A DNA stretch of 64,000 nt from Pelagibacteraceae bacterium (GTDB taxonomy: Bacteria > Pseudomonadota > Alphaproteobacteria > Pelagibacterales > Pelagibacteraceae), in NCBI GenBank assembly GCA_022763425.1, contig JALEGD010000001.1, forward strand, positions 124,001 through 188,000, written 5' to 3'. A model generated the notes under the pieces. It saw only the letters and a program-made list of their open reading frames with translations. It did not search any database and was not told the DNA's origin. A program made the position numbers and the translations under genes. Positions 9,464 through 18,950 of this stretch are shown here, one piece after another (the stretch's first letter is position 1; each line of letters opens with the position of its first letter).

Positions 9464-10051
9464 CTAAATGGTACCTTTGGTCGATGGTATAATATTTTCA
9501 GCTCTAGGATCAACTGTAACAGCTTCTCTTAAAGCTCTAGCTAAGCCTTTATAACAAGACTCTATAATGTGGTGAGAATTATCACCGTAAATATTTTCAA
9601 CGTGTAAAGTGATACCTGCGCTTTGTGAGAATGCGTGATACCATTCTTTAAATAATTCAGTATCCATCTCACCAAGTTTTTCTACAGCAAGTTTTACTTT
9701 CCAAACTAAATAAGGGCGATTTGATAAATCCAAAGAAACACGACTTAATGTTTCATCCATCGGTATGGTTGCACTTGCGTACCTTTTAATTCCTTTTTTA
9801 TCGCCTAGAGCCTTTTTCAAAGCTTCTCCAAACGCTATACCGCTATCTTCTGTTGTATGATGAAGATCAATGTGCAAATCCCCTTTAGCTTCTAGATTTA
9901 TGTCTATTAGAGAATGTTTAGCAATTTGTTCCATCATATGATCAAGAAAACCAATGCCTGTATTAATCTTAGACTGACCAGTGCCGTCTAAGTTTACTTC
10001 AACATTAATTGAAGTTTCTTTTGTTTCTCTTTTAATTGAACCTTTTCTCAT
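9464..10051 (-). CDS. hisB: Imidazoleglycerol-phosphate dehydratase HisB
   Basis: This monofunctional dehydratase (195 residues) converts imidazole glycerol phosphate to imidazole acetol phosphate. It shows the duplicated manganese-binding motifs: [12 protein letters not shown] and [12 protein letters not shown] in the first half, and [17 protein letters not shown] in the second. It is the first gene of the minus-strand hisBHAFE-HIT group, and its promoter must share the 79-base gap with divergent hslV. The bacterial HisB phosphatase domain seen in E. coli is absent, as is usual outside enterics. Confidence 0.98.
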   Translation of the reverse strand: MRKGSIKRETKETSINVEVNLDGTGQSKINTGIGFLDHMMEQIAKHSLIDINLEAKGDLHIDLHHTTEDSGIAFGEALKKALGDKKGIKRYASATIPMDETLSRVSLDLSNRPYLVWKVKLAVEKLGEMDTELFKEWYHAFSQSAGITLHVENIYGDNSHHIIESCYKGLARALREAVTVDPRAENIIPSTKGTI

Positions 10052-10093
10052 ACTTTACTGAAGTATTTACCTCATTAAGAATTAAATTAACAC

Positions 10094-10123
10094 CTTGAAG
10101 ATAAAAGAATAATAACCACATAT
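10094..10123 (+). promoter_or_regulatory. Candidate heat-shock (sigma-32/RpoH) promoter of hslVU
   Basis: CTTGAA at 10094-10099 and CCACATAT at 10116-10123 are separated by 16 bases. This differs by one base in the -10 from the E. coli RpoH pattern CTTGAA-N11-16-CCCCATNT. It lies directly before hslV, a gene known to be heat-shock controlled in other bacteria. The transcription start predicted from this spacing would fall at or within a few bases of the ATG at 10131. No ribosome binding site is visible, so the transcript may be leaderless. Confidence 0.5.
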
Positions 10124-10130
10124 ATTGAAA

Positions 10131-10682
10131 ATGGAGCAAAATAAAGACAGGCTAGATTGGCACGGAACAACGATCGTTCTGATAAGAAAAGGTAATGATG
10201 TTGTTGTTGCGGGTGACGGACAAGTAAGTATTGGCAATACTGTGATGAAAAGCACAGCTAAGAAAGTTCGTAAAATAGAAAAAAGAGATGTCATTGCTGG
10301 ATTTGCCGGATCAACTGCGGATGCATTTACACTATTTGAAAGATTAGAAGCAAAATTAGAAAAGCATGGCGGTCAGTTAACTAGAGCTGCTGTTGAATTG
10401 GCTAAAGACTGGAGATCAGACAAATATTTAAGAAGATTAGAAGCTTTAATGGCCGTAGCAGATAAAGAAAGTAGTTTTATCATTAGCGGTAACGGAGATG
10501 TGTTGGAACCAGAGCACGGTATTATTGCAATTGGTTCAGGTGGAAATTATGCTTTAGCTGCAGCTAGAGCAATGATTGATGATCCTAAAAAAACAGCCGA
10601 AGAGATTGCTAAAAAATCTATAGAAATTGCAGCTGACATTTGTGTTTTCACAAATCACAATATTACAACCGAAAAACTTTAA
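10131..10682 (+). CDS. hslV: ATP-dependent protease proteolytic subunit HslV
   Basis: HslV is the proteasome-like peptidase of the HslUV (ClpYQ) complex. The 183-residue protein has the N-terminal threonine pair of the mature enzyme in [11 protein letters not shown], then VVAGDGQVS(I)GNTVMKS and [17 protein letters not shown], all typical. I chose the ATG at 10131. A TTG two codons upstream is possible but has no better ribosome binding site. The short segment before Thr is the propeptide, as in other alphaproteobacteria. Its TAA shares one base with the hslU ATG. Confidence 0.97.
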   Translation: MEQNKDRLDWHGTTIVLIRKGNDVVVAGDGQVSIGNTVMKSTAKKVRKIEKRDVIAGFAGSTADAFTLFERLEAKLEKHGGQLTRAAVELAKDWRSDKYLRRLEALMAVADKESSFIISGNGDVLEPEHGIIAIGSGGNYALAAARAMIDDPKKTAEEIAKKSIEIAADICVFTNHNITTEKL

Positions 10683-12001
10683 TGGAAGAAAATCAAAAAA
10701 TTGTTTCATTCTCACCTAGAGAAATTGTCTCTGAACTTGACCGATTTGTAATTGGCCAATCAGAAGCAAAAAGAGCCGTTGCTATAGCTTTGAGAAATAG
10801 ATGGAGAAGACAAGAATTACCTGAAGAAATTCGTGAAGAAGTTTTACCAAAAAACATTTTAATGATTGGGCCAACTGGTGTTGGTAAAACTGAAATTTCA
10901 AGAAGATTATCTAAATTAGCTGAGGCACCGTTTATCAAAGTAGAGGCAACAAAATTTACAGAAGTTGGATACGTTGGTAAAGATGTAGAACAAATTATCA
11001 GAGATTTAATTGAAATTTCGATTGCATTAGTAAAAGAAAGAAAACGAAAAGAAGTATTAGCTAAAGCTCAAATGTCTGCTGAGGAAAGAGTGCTTGAGGT
11101 ACTAGTTGGTAAAAACGCAAGTAGCGCAACTAAAGAAAGTTACAGAAAAAGATTAAGGGCAGGTGATTTGGATAACAACGAGATTGAAATTTCTGTTCAA
11201 GACAATCCTCAAATGCCGTCTTTTGATATTCCAGGTATGCAAGGAAGCGTTGGAATGGTGAGCATTGGAGATATTTTTGGAAAAGGCATGGCCAAAAAGA
11301 AAAAGAAAAAAATGACTGTCAAAGAATCGTACGATTACCTTATTGAAGAAGAATCTGATAAATTAATGGATAACGATCAAGTTTTAAAAGAAGCAAAATT
11401 TGCAGCTGAAAATAACGGAATTGTTTTTCTTGATGAGATCGATAAAGTTTCTGCAAGATCAGATGGCAGATCTGGAGCTGATGTTTCAAGAGAAGGAGTA
11501 CAAAGAGATTTACTTCCATTAATTGAAGGGACAACAGTAAACACTAAACATGGTCCTATAAAAACTGATCATATTCTTTTTATCGCTTCTGGCGCATTTC
11601 AATTAGCTAAGCCTTCTGATCTATTACCAGAATTACAAGGAAGGCTTCCAATTAGAGTAGAGCTTAATGCATTAACTAAAGAAGATTTTATTAAAATTTT
11701 AAAAGAGCCTGATAACAGTTTAATTAAACAATATACTGCACTGCTTGGAACTGAAAAAGTAACACTTGAATTTACAGATGATGCAATAGAAGCCATCGCA
11801 GAAATTTCGACTCATATCAACTCTACAATCGAAAATATTGGAGCAAGAAGACTTCATACAATTTTAGAGAAAATTTTAGATGATATCAGTTTTGATGCGC
11901 CAGATAAAAGTGGTGAAAAAGTTTTAATTAATAAAGCTTATGTTGATAAACATTTAGGTGATATTGCTAAAGATAAAGATTTATCAAAATTTATTTTATA
12001 A
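10682..12001 (+). CDS. hslU: ATP-dependent protease ATPase subunit HslU
   Basis: HslU is the AAA+ unfoldase partner of HslV. Its 439 residues begin with [33 protein letters not shown], and Walker A GPTGVGKT lies at about residues 63-70. The family-specific I domain follows, then Walker [10 protein letters not shown] and the sensor segment [11 protein letters not shown], with the short C-terminal SKFIL tail that inserts into HslV. The open frame extends 14 codons upstream, but the ATG overlapping the hslV stop (TAATG) matches the family start. The 3' end overlaps the convergent Smr gene by 6 bases. Confidence 0.98.
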   Translation: MEENQKIVSFSPREIVSELDRFVIGQSEAKRAVAIALRNRWRRQELPEEIREEVLPKNILMIGPTGVGKTEISRRLSKLAEAPFIKVEATKFTEVGYVGKDVEQIIRDLIEISIALVKERKRKEVLAKAQMSAEERVLEVLVGKNASSATKESYRKRLRAGDLDNNEIEISVQDNPQMPSFDIPGMQGSVGMVSIGDIFGKGMAKKKKKKMTVKESYDYLIEEESDKLMDNDQVLKEAKFAAENNGIVFLDEIDKVSARSDGRSGADVSREGVQRDLLPLIEGTTVNTKHGPIKTDHILFIASGAFQLAKPSDLLPELQGRLPIRVELNALTKEDFIKILKEPDNSLIKQYTALLGTEKVTLEFTDDAIEAIAEISTHINSTIENIGARRLHTILEKILDDISFDAPDKSGEKVLINKAYVDKHLGDIAKDKDLSKFIL

Positions 12002-12430
12002 TTTTTTTAAAAACACAATTATCGATCCTGATCCACCAAGTTTGATCGGACTTTGTTCAATTTTAATAACATGATCAGAAAAATTATTTTCGATATGTTC
12101 GGGAACAGCATATCTAAGTAAGCTTAAATCCTTAGAAGCATATGGATCTTGTTCTTTATTAGAATGAAGGCCTTTTCCTGTAATAAATAATATCTTTCTA
12201 ACTTTTCTCTCAATTGCATCGTTTATAGTATTAGACACAACGTCTAGGGCTTCGTGCATTCTAAGACCATGAAGATCTTTTCGAATATCAAATAATTTAT
12301 CATTATTTTTTTCTATAATTGAATTGTCGAGAGGAGCGTCTTTATCTTCTATACTATTAATATTTTCTATAAAAGATTGCCAATCTTTAAGGTCTTCTGC
12401 TGTTGGCTTAATGTTTGGTTTCTTCTTCAC
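11996..12430 (-). CDS. Smr/MutS2-type small endonuclease domain protein
   Basis: This protein of 144 residues is a stand-alone Smr domain, a family of nucleic-acid-binding or nicking domains. It has the [14 protein letters not shown] start motif near residues 55-66, [11 protein letters not shown] near 83-93 and the C-terminal [12 protein letters not shown] segment. It starts with GTG and overlaps timA by 23 bases. Its place beside timA, fxsA and secB is conserved in alphaproteobacteria near the replication origin. The substrate is unknown. Confidence 0.88.
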   Translation of the reverse strand: MKKKPNIKPTAEDLKDWQSFIENINSIEDKDAPLDNSIIEKNNDKLFDIRKDLHGLRMHEALDVVSNTINDAIERKVRKILFITGKGLHSNKEQDPYASKDLSLLRYAVPEHIENNFSDHVIKIEQSPIKLGGSGSIIVFLKKL

Positions 12431-13022
12431 TTGATAACTCTGTTAAATACCAAGTTGGATCATTGTTTTTTAAATCTTTTTCGAATACCCAAACATCTGT
12501 AACTAATTTGATTTCTTCTGGGTTTCCTTCAATTATTTCACCTTTATCACTCTTTAAACAATTTACGATTTCACTTACAAACTTTGTTTTTACTTTGTAA
12601 AAAGTATCTTTGTTATCAATATCTAATATTTTAGTCTCTTTAATTCCAATGAACGACATCTGAGAAGTGATTTTTTTACTCTCTCTTTCTTTAATCACAC
12701 CTTCAAAGTTTTTATATAAATCTTTCGTAAGCAGAGGTTTTAAAGCCTTTCGATCTCCTTTAGCAAAAGCATTGATTATGATTTCATAAGCCGCTTCTGC
12801 TCCTTTTATAAAAATTTTTTCATCAAATTTTGTTGTGTCTTGCTTTATTTCATCTTCAATAATAGGTTTGGTAAACTCTTCATTAGATTGGGCTTGGGTA
12901 AATCTTGCTTTCATAGGCATGTTGTCAGCTCCTTTGCCTAATGTGCTTCTTAATCTCAATAAAATAAATCCCGCCATTATTGCGAGAAGTATTATGTCGA
13001 TATATCCAAAGTTTTCGCTCAT
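12408..13022 (-). CDS. Tim44-like domain membrane protein (TimA family)
   Basis: This protein of 204 residues has one N-terminal membrane helix (YIDIILLAIMAGFILLRLRSTLG) and a C-terminal Tim44-like domain. The domain segments are EAAYEIIINAFAKGDRKALKPLLTKDLYKNFE and TDVWVFEKDLKNNDPTWYLTEL. The family is the bacterial relative of the mitochondrial import motor subunit Tim44, and its role in alphaproteobacteria is envelope-related but poorly defined. It diverges from fxsA with a 38-base gap. Confidence 0.9.
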   Translation of the reverse strand: MSENFGYIDIILLAIMAGFILLRLRSTLGKGADNMPMKARFTQAQSNEEFTKPIIEDEIKQDTTKFDEKIFIKGAEAAYEIIINAFAKGDRKALKPLLTKDLYKNFEGVIKERESKKITSQMSFIGIKETKILDIDNKDTFYKVKTKFVSEIVNCLKSDKGEIIEGNPEEIKLVTDVWVFEKDLKNNDPTWYLTELSSEEETKH

Positions 13023-13060
13023 TCTTGTAATTTCTTAAAAAGTAATTATTTCAATAATAA

Positions 13061-13483
13061 ATGCAATTTACAATACTATTTTTAATAATTGTTCCATTGA
13101 TTGAAATATATTTCATGATTAAGATAGGTGCTGTTATTGGAGCTTTCAATACCATACTAGCAACTTTATTGACTGCAGCTGCCGGCCTATATTTTGTTAA
13201 ACTGCAAGGAATCTCAACATTATATTCAGCTGTAAACAGTATAAGAAATGATCAAACTCCATTTAAAGAAATACTAAGTGGTTTTTGTTTGATTATAGCT
13301 GCTATATTTTTAATTATCCCTGGTTTTTTTACTGACACCATTGGTGTTTTACTGCTCATACCTTTTACTAGAAATATAATTTTAAAGATATTTGTTAACG
13401 AAGAAAATTTAAATAAATCGAATAACCGTGGTGTAAACACGATAGAAATAGAAGCGGAGGAAATTAATGAACGAGACAAATAA
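13061..13483 (+). CDS. fxsA: FxsA-family cytoplasmic membrane protein
   Basis: This 140-residue membrane protein has about four hydrophobic segments and the FxsA signature: PLIEIYFMIKIGAVIGAFNTI at the start, LQGISTLYSAVNSI in the loop and PGFFTDTIGVLLLIP. FxsA in E. coli was named for suppressing F-exclusion of phage T7; the cellular role is not known. The charged C-terminal tail overlaps the secB start by 17 bases, as in other alphaproteobacteria. Confidence 0.92.
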   Translation: MQFTILFLIIVPLIEIYFMIKIGAVIGAFNTILATLLTAAAGLYFVKLQGISTLYSAVNSIRNDQTPFKEILSGFCLIIAAIFLIIPGFFTDTIGVLLLIPFTRNIILKIFVNEENLNKSNNRGVNTIEIEAEEINERDK

Positions 13484-13910
13484 TGATCAAAAAAAATACG
13501 AAGTAGTTGCTAAATATATTAAAGATATTTCGTTTGAAATTCCTTCACCTGATAGTTTCGTCGATGCTGCACAAAATCTTGGCTCATATGCCACTAAACT
13601 AGATTTAAATAGCAACCCTTACAAAAACAACTTAATCGAATTGAATTGCAAGTTTTTACTAGAAGCTCCTGAAAATATTCAAAACAAAATTCATGCGGAA
13701 GTATGTATATCAATTGTTTTCAAGCTAACTGATCCAAAAATGACAGCAGATGAAGTTAAAAAAACTATTTTAGTTTCAATACCAAGTGAACATTTTGAAT
13801 TTATGAAAGATGTCGTTACTTCACTGTTTCAAAAATCTGGTTTTAAAAATTTTAATTTTAATAAAACAATTGATTTTGAAGAATTATACAAACAACAATT
13901 TGCTAATTAA
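13467..13910 (+). CDS. secB: Protein-export chaperone SecB
   Basis: SecB keeps preproteins unfolded and delivers them to SecA. The 147 residues show the family pattern YIKDISFEIPSPDSF, then IHAEVCISIVFKL and a C-terminal helix region ending FEELYKQQFAN. The ILVSIPSEHFEF-type segment replaces the canonical ...P..LFPFAR motif, so this copy is divergent there. A GAGG ribosome-binding site precedes the ATG inside fxsA. It converges on dnaQ with an 8-base overlap. Confidence 0.9.
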   Translation: MNETNNDQKKYEVVAKYIKDISFEIPSPDSFVDAAQNLGSYATKLDLNSNPYKNNLIELNCKFLLEAPENIQNKIHAEVCISIVFKLTDPKMTADEVKKTILVSIPSEHFEFMKDVVTSLFQKSGFKNFNFNKTIDFEELYKQQFAN

Positions 13911-14574
13911 GCATAGACGATTTTGGTAATTCTTTTTGAAGAAATTCTTTGTGTAATTTTTTTTCCTCATCCGTAATTTGAACTATAATTTGTTTTCGAT
14001 CTTTAATACTTTTAACGTTTTTAATAGATTCATCTTGTGCGTTTAAATCAAACTCAAAAGTGGGTTCTTTCTTTTCAAATAGTTCTATGTAAACTTTAGC
14101 CAATAATTCACAATCTAAGAGGGCAGAGTGTTTTTGTCTTCTTGAATTATCTATTTTGAAACGCTTACACAGCGCATCAAGGCTATTTTGTGCCCCAGGA
14201 AACTTTTCTCTAGCTACGTTAAGAGTATCAACAATATTATCTTTTAAAATCTGTTTTTCACCAACTTCTTTGAGTTCTTTATTTAAAAATGCCAAGTCAA
14301 ACTCAGCATTATGAATCACTAACTTCTTGCCATCTATAAATTTTAAAAAATCTTTAGCTACATCATTAAATTTTGGCTTATCTTTTAAAAATTCTTTTGA
14401 AATACCATGAGTATCATAAGCGCCTTGGGATATTTCCATTTCTGGATTCAAAAAAACATGAAACTTTTCACCTGTAGGAATATGATCCTCAATTTCTATA
14501 CAAGCAATCTCTATAACTTTATCATTTACTGATGATAAACCTGTTGTTTCTGTATCTAATAAAATCTCTTTCAT
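13903..14574 (-). CDS. dnaQ: DNA polymerase III epsilon subunit (proofreading exonuclease)
   Basis: This is the 3'-5' proofreading exonuclease of the replicase. The 223 residues carry DEDDh motifs: Exo I LLDTETTGL (residues 5-13), Exo II VIHNAEFDLAF near 92-102, and Exo III RQKHSALLDCELLAKVY near 152-168. The C-terminal tail would contact the polymerase subunit. It overlaps coaE by 4 bases and belongs to the PPSR-maf-aroE-coaE-dnaQ operon that is conserved next to the alphaproteobacterial origin. Confidence 0.96.
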   Translation of the reverse strand: MKEILLDTETTGLSSVNDKVIEIACIEIEDHIPTGEKFHVFLNPEMEISQGAYDTHGISKEFLKDKPKFNDVAKDFLKFIDGKKLVIHNAEFDLAFLNKELKEVGEKQILKDNIVDTLNVAREKFPGAQNSLDALCKRFKIDNSRRQKHSALLDCELLAKVYIELFEKKEPTFEFDLNAQDESIKNVKSIKDRKQIIVQITDEEKKLHKEFLQKELPKSSMLN

Positions 14575-15143
14575 ATAATTACCTTATTTAATAAATTTTT
14601 AGCGTCTTTTTTAATCTTTGCACTATTAAAATTATTTTTAACCACAAAGTCTGCTTTTTCTTTTTTTAAATCCAAAGGTAGTTGTACTGATTTTAGTAAT
14701 TTATATATTTTTAAATTAAAATTTTTTCTTTTTTTTAATTTAATCATCATTTTATTTTTTGAAGGATCTATAAAGACTAAAATATCTGTATTTAAATTTA
14801 ATTTATTTTCTAAAAACAAAGGTATATCTAGAACAACAGCTTTTTTATTTTTATTTTTTTTTAAAAATTTATTCATTTCCTTTCGAACTAATGGATGCAC
14901 GATTTTTATAATTTTTTTTAAATTGGTTGGATTTTGATTTATAATTTTTACTAAATCATCTTTGCCGATTGGAAATTTAGAAATATGTTTTGGGAATGAT
15001 TTTTTGAGTTTAGTGTATAAATTTCTACTACTTTTGTATAAATCAGTAACAATATTATCAGCATTAAATAGGGGTATCTTCAATTGCTTGGCAAAAAAGG
15101 ACTTACCTGAACCAATATCACCCAAAACTGCAATTCTAATCAT
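14571..15143 (-). CDS. coaE: Dephospho-CoA kinase CoaE
   Basis: CoaE phosphorylates dephospho-CoA in the last step of coenzyme A synthesis. The 190-residue protein has an N-terminal P-loop (LGDIGSGKSFFAK), NADNIVTDLY, the HPLVRKEM motif and VLDIPLFLENKL, all characteristic of the family. The C-terminal half is lysine- and asparagine-rich and weakly conserved. It overlaps aroE by 8 bases and dnaQ by 4. Confidence 0.95.
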   Translation of the reverse strand: MIRIAVLGDIGSGKSFFAKQLKIPLFNADNIVTDLYKSSRNLYTKLKKSFPKHISKFPIGKDDLVKIINQNPTNLKKIIKIVHPLVRKEMNKFLKKNKNKKAVVLDIPLFLENKLNLNTDILVFIDPSKNKMMIKLKKRKNFNLKIYKLLKSVQLPLDLKKEKADFVVKNNFNSAKIKKDAKNLLNKVII

Positions 15144-15927
15144 TTAAAGTTTTTATAACCTCCTCAGTAATAACGGGCTCGACACCAGTCCATATTTTAA
15201 ATGATGCTTGTGCTTGGTACAAAAACATCATTTTTCCGTTAGCAATCCTGTTATTATTTTTTTCCGCTTCTTCCAAAAAATTTGTTTTTTCGGGATTATA
15301 AATCACATCATAAAATAATTTATTTTTAATACCTGTTAAATCCAAATTTAATCTATCGTTTTTGTTTAGTCCCACACTTGTCGCATTTATATAAACATCA
15401 GCATCTTTTATCTTTTCCCAGTCAATAATTTCTAAATTGTCATATAAATCAGATAGCTTTTTTAATCTTTCTTCTGATCTATTGGTTAAAGTAATTTTAC
15501 CAACACCCAAATTATTTAATGCTTCAATTATTGAGGGTGATACACCACCTGCCCCTATCAAAAAAACTGATTTATTTTTAAAATTAAATTTTAAATCCTC
15601 TAAGGATTTTTGAAAACCCATGACATCAGTATTGTGACCGATAATTTTACTTCCTGACTTACACAATGTGTTAACAGAATTAGTTTTAAGAGAAACTGCA
15701 GATAATTCGTCTACATACTCAATAATATCTTGTTTGAATGGCACAGTAACATTACAACCAAAAAGGTTATCATCTTTTAACTCTTTAATAATTTTTTGTA
15801 AGTCTTCTTTTTCTAATAATTTTTTTTCATAGATAAAATCTAACTTATTTTGTTTTATCCAAATATTGTGGATTTTTGGAGACAGTGAATGTTCGATTGG
15901 GTTTCCTATTACACAAAGTTTTTTCAT
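15136..15927 (-). CDS. aroE: Shikimate dehydrogenase AroE
   Basis: AroE reduces 3-dehydroshikimate to shikimate with NADPH. The 263 residues show HSLSPKIHNIW (substrate binding), GCNVTVPFKQDIIEY with the catalytic lysine, the dinucleotide loop GAGGVSPSI near residues 125-133, NATSVGLN and a C-terminal FLYQAQASFKIWTG segment. Length is normal for the family. The start overlaps maf by 4 bases. Confidence 0.97.
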   Translation of the reverse strand: MKKLCVIGNPIEHSLSPKIHNIWIKQNKLDFIYEKKLLEKEDLQKIIKELKDDNLFGCNVTVPFKQDIIEYVDELSAVSLKTNSVNTLCKSGSKIIGHNTDVMGFQKSLEDLKFNFKNKSVFLIGAGGVSPSIIEALNNLGVGKITLTNRSEERLKKLSDLYDNLEIIDWEKIKDADVYINATSVGLNKNDRLNLDLTGIKNKLFYDVIYNPEKTNFLEEAEKNNNRIANGKMMFLYQAQASFKIWTGVEPVITEEVIKTLND

Positions 15928-16511
15928 GATAATTTATCAAGATAAGGTTTAAGTTGTTTCATTGGCAATCCTTGAATTGAATCAATATCACCATCAATTT
16001 TTTCAAACAAATTTTTTCCTGGGCCTTCAATTTGATATACTCCATATTTTAACATAGTTTCTAATTCAATTTTTTCTAAATAATTTGATATTTCTTTATC
16101 AGATAATTTCTTCATTTTTAAAAGGCATGTATCGTGAAAGTGAGAAATCATGCTTCCTGCCCTGGATACACAGATTGCTGAATGAAGCATATGGGTTTGA
16201 TTATTTAGGTTATGTAAAATATTTTTGGCATCTTCTAAATTTTTTGGTTTATCAATGTTTTCTCCGTTTAAATCTAGAGTTTGATCTGCACCAATCACAA
16301 CGTCATTTAAAAACTTAGAACTTACTCTGTTTGCTTTAAGTTCAGCTAAGTTTTTTGCAATTTGTAATGGAGTGGCGCCATTATAAATTAGTGATAATTT
16401 AATTTCATCTTCATCCACACCAGATGAATATTGTTTCACATCGTAGTTATAGTTTTTTAAAATTGTAAATCTAATTCCACTATTAGAGGCTAAAATTAAC
16501 TTATTAATCAT
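15924..16511 (-). CDS. maf: Maf-family nucleoside triphosphate pyrophosphatase
   Basis: Maf proteins hydrolyse non-canonical or methylated nucleotides and have been linked to septum control. I start the gene at the ATG at 16509-16511, giving LILASNSGIRFTIL at the N-terminus, which is the family P-loop-like motif (usually SxSPRR). The longer open frame upstream lies inside PPSR and lacks family similarity. The remaining motifs, VIGADQTL and a C-terminal DGDIDSIQGLPMKQL, are conserved. The arginine pair of the first motif is replaced here by GIRF, a partial change. It overlaps PPSR by 8 bases. Confidence 0.93.
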   Translation of the reverse strand: MINKLILASNSGIRFTILKNYNYDVKQYSSGVDEDEIKLSLIYNGATPLQIAKNLAELKANRVSSKFLNDVVIGADQTLDLNGENIDKPKNLEDAKNILHNLNNQTHMLHSAICVSRAGSMISHFHDTCLLKMKKLSDKEISNYLEKIELETMLKYGVYQIEGPGKNLFEKIDGDIDSIQGLPMKQLKPYLDKLS

Positions 16512-17328
16512 TAATTTTTTGTTTTTCAATTTCAAAAATTTTAACAATTGAAGCGGCACTTTCTTCTACAGATTTTCTTGTTACATCAATCATTGGTATT
16601 TTTCTTGAATTAAACAATTTTTTTGCTTCATCTATTTCTTTTTCAATATTGCTTATATCAGCATAAGTTGAGGATTTTTTGTCGTTTAAAATTGTAATTC
16701 TTGTTTTTCTTACATCTGAAAGTCTTTTTGGATCAATTGTTAAACCAACCTTTACAGCTTTTGATTTATAAATATCTTCAGGTAAAATTTGATGAAGAAC
16801 AAGGGGTATATTAGAAACTTTATAACCTCTTTCACCTAAATAAATAGATGTTGGTGTTTTACTAGTTCTGCTCACTCCAAAAATTATAATATCTGCGTCT
16901 ACAGCTGTATCTAGCTTTTGTCCATCATCATGCTGCAATGTAAATTGCATTGCTTCTATTTTTTTATAATACTCTTTATTTAATTGATGTTGCCCACTTG
17001 GTTTAAGAGTAGCTTTCTGATCAAAAATTTTTTCAAATTGTGGGATCAAATAATCTAATAAACCAAAGCAGGGAATGTTAAATGTTTTGCATTCGTTAAT
17101 GATATGATTCGTGGTTTGTTTTTCTACAAGCGTATAAAGGATAATGGGGTTTTCTACTTTTTTACATGCCTCAATTAATGTTGCCGTTTGAGTAGTTGTT
17201 CTCATGAAAGCAAAATGATGAATTTTATAGTTATTGTCTGGAAACTGAGCTTTTAATGCTAAATAAATTCTATCAAGAGTTTCTCCTGTAGAGTCTGAAA
17301 CTAAGAAAAAGTTGAAAGTTTTGTTCAT
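16504..17328 (-). CDS. Pyruvate, phosphate dikinase regulatory protein (PPSR/DUF299)
   Basis: This bifunctional kinase/pyrophosphorylase reversibly phosphorylates pyruvate phosphate dikinase or PEP synthetase. The 274 residues start with NFFLVSDSTGETLDR and contain the P-loop-like GVSRTSKTPTSIYLGERGYKVSNIPLV near residues 147-173, both diagnostic of DUF299. It is the orthologue of the gene that borders the replication origin in Caulobacter and Rickettsia (family 'RP001'). It is the first gene of the minus-strand operon running through maf, aroE, coaE and dnaQ, and it diverges from rho across a 353-base AT-rich gap. Confidence 0.95.
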   Translation of the reverse strand: MNKTFNFFLVSDSTGETLDRIYLALKAQFPDNNYKIHHFAFMRTTTQTATLIEACKKVENPIILYTLVEKQTTNHIINECKTFNIPCFGLLDYLIPQFEKIFDQKATLKPSGQHQLNKEYYKKIEAMQFTLQHDDGQKLDTAVDADIIIFGVSRTSKTPTSIYLGERGYKVSNIPLVLHQILPEDIYKSKAVKVGLTIDPKRLSDVRKTRITILNDKKSSTYADISNIEKEIDEAKKLFNSRKIPMIDVTRKSVEESAASIVKIFEIEKQKIND

Positions 17329-17681
17329 AAATATGTTTATAAAGATTTTATAACAACTTTATATCAATAGAGTTAAAAAAATTTAAATTTTATCTATAAA
17401 CGTTACAATTTTAATAATAAATTATTAGACTTAAATTTTTATATCCGATTATCTTGAATTAAGTGAGTAAGTATAAAATTCCTTTAATTTTAATATCTAT
17501 ACTGTTTATAAATATGTATATCTAGTTATTAAATAATTAACCCCATTATAAACATGACCTAATAACAAAACTAACTTATATAAATATAATTATTATATTA
17601 TTACTTAACCATTTATCAGATATTGCAAATTATCAGAAAATTAGTTATAAAAGTGTTTCACCACAATAAAACTTTTCCATT
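17329..17681. other. AT-rich divergent intergenic region; candidate chromosomal replication origin
   Basis: No gene fits in these 353 bases, which contain few G or C. The sequence TGTTTATAA occurs at 17334-17342 and 17503-17511, and inverted (TTATAAACA) at 17546-17554. Read as TTATAAACA it is two substitutions from the DnaA box TTATCCACA. Other near matches are TTATCTATA at 17390-17398 and TTATCAGA at both 17613-17620 and 17630-17637. The decamer ATAAATATGT is repeated at 17327-17336 and 17508-17517. The gap separates PPSR from rho, near the block that flanks the origin in other alphaproteobacteria. It must also hold the promoters of both operons. No exact DnaA consensus box is present. Confidence 0.45.
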
Positions 17682-18950
17682 ATGAATTTACAAGAACTAA
17701 AAGATAAATCACCTGCCGATCTAATTTCAGAAGCTGAAAAGCTTGGTATTGAAAATCCAAGCACACTTAGAAAACAAGAAATATTATTTGCAATATTAAA
17801 AAAACTTGCTGAAAAAGGTGAGCAAATAACTGCCACAGGTGTATTAGAAACTTTACAAGATGGGTTTGGTTTTTTAAGAGCCATGGAGTCAAATTATCTA
17901 CCGGGGCCTGATGATATTTATGTAAGTCCGAGCCAAATAAGAAGATTTGGTCTTAGAAAGGGAGATACTGTTGAAGGAGAAATTAGAGCCCCAAAAGATC
18001 AAGAAAGATATTTTGCATTATTAAAAGTTAATAAAATCAACTTTGAAGATCCTGAAAAAACCAAACATAAAATCAACTTTGATAACTTGACACCATTATA
18101 TCCAGATGAAAAAATTAAGTTAGAAATTGAAAAAACAAAGATAGAAAAAAAGACAGACGTAACTGCAAGAGTTATTGATTTAGTTTCACCAATTGGAAAA
18201 GGACAAAGATCTTTAATTGTTGCTCCTCCAAGAACAGGAAAAACCGTCATTTTACAAAATATTGCAAATTCAATAACTGCAAACCACCCAGAGATTTATT
18301 TAATAGTATTGCTAATTGACGAAAGACCAGAAGAAGTTACAGATATGCAAAGAACAGTTAATGGTGAAGTTGTAAGTTCTACATTTGATGAGCCAGCTCA
18401 ACGACACGTTCAAGTTGCTGAAATGGTAATAGAAAAAGCAAAAAGACTTTGTGAACACAAAAAGGATGTTGTTATATTACTAGATTCAATAACAAGACTG
18501 GGTAGAGCATATAACGCTGTTGTTCCAAGTTCAGGTAAAGTTTTAACTGGTGGTGTTGATGCAAATGCACTTCAAAGACCCAAGAGATTTTTTGGTGCTG
18601 CTAGAAACATTGAAGAAGGTGGTTCTTTAACTATAATCTCAACTGCTCTGATTGAAACAGGCTCAAGAATGGATGAAGTAATTTTTGAAGAATTCAAGGG
18701 AACAGGTAACTCAGAAGTGGTTCTTGATAGAAAAGTTGCAGATAAAAGAACCTACCCAGCAATTGATGTTGCCAAATCTGGAACGAGAAAAGAAGAATTA
18801 TTGTTTGAAAAAGATGAGCTATCTAAGATGAACGTACTAAGAAGAATTATTAACCCTATGGGATCTATGGATGCTATAGAATTTTTAATAGGTAAATTAA
18901 GAGAGACAAAAAATAATGGAGAATTTTTTGACTCTATGAACAAAGGTTAA
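17682..18950 (+). CDS. rho: Transcription termination factor Rho
   Basis: Rho is the hexameric RNA helicase that terminates transcription. The 422 residues include the N-terminal SAP-like [22 protein letters not shown] and the RNA-binding cold-shock-like domain with [30 protein letters not shown]. The motor domain follows, with Walker A APPRTGKT near residues 181-188, [14 protein letters not shown] (Walker B) and the Q/R loops. It begins with ATG after the candidate origin gap. Its stop codon overlaps the convergent Trm112-like gene. In most alphaproteobacteria rho is near hemE or mnmE; here mnmE lies 17 kb away on the other side of the gap. Confidence 0.98.
   Translation: MNLQELKDKSPADLISEAEKLGIENPSTLRKQEILFAILKKLAEKGEQITATGVLETLQDGFGFLRAMESNYLPGPDDIYVSPSQIRRFGLRKGDTVEGEIRAPKDQERYFALLKVNKINFEDPEKTKHKINFDNLTPLYPDEKIKLEIEKTKIEKKTDVTARVIDLVSPIGKGQRSLIVAPPRTGKTVILQNIANSITANHPEIYLIVLLIDERPEEVTDMQRTVNGEVVSSTFDEPAQRHVQVAEMVIEKAKRLCEHKKDVVILLDSITRLGRAYNAVVPSSGKVLTGGVDANALQRPKRFFGAARNIEEGGSLTIISTALIETGSRMDEVIFEEFKGTGNSEVVLDRKVADKRTYPAIDVAKSGTRKEELLFEKDELSKMNVLRRIINPMGSMDAIEFLIGKLRETKNNGEFFDSMNKG

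Noticed and set aside
10640-10681. Upstream hslU start inside hslV
   Set aside because: The added residues come from the hslV coding region in another frame, and the ATG overlapping the hslV stop matches the family N-terminus.
16512-16559. Longer maf start within PPSR
   Set aside because: The extra 16 residues (rich in Leu and Lys) do not resemble Maf N-termini, and the ATG at 16509-16511 places the LILASNS motif correctly.
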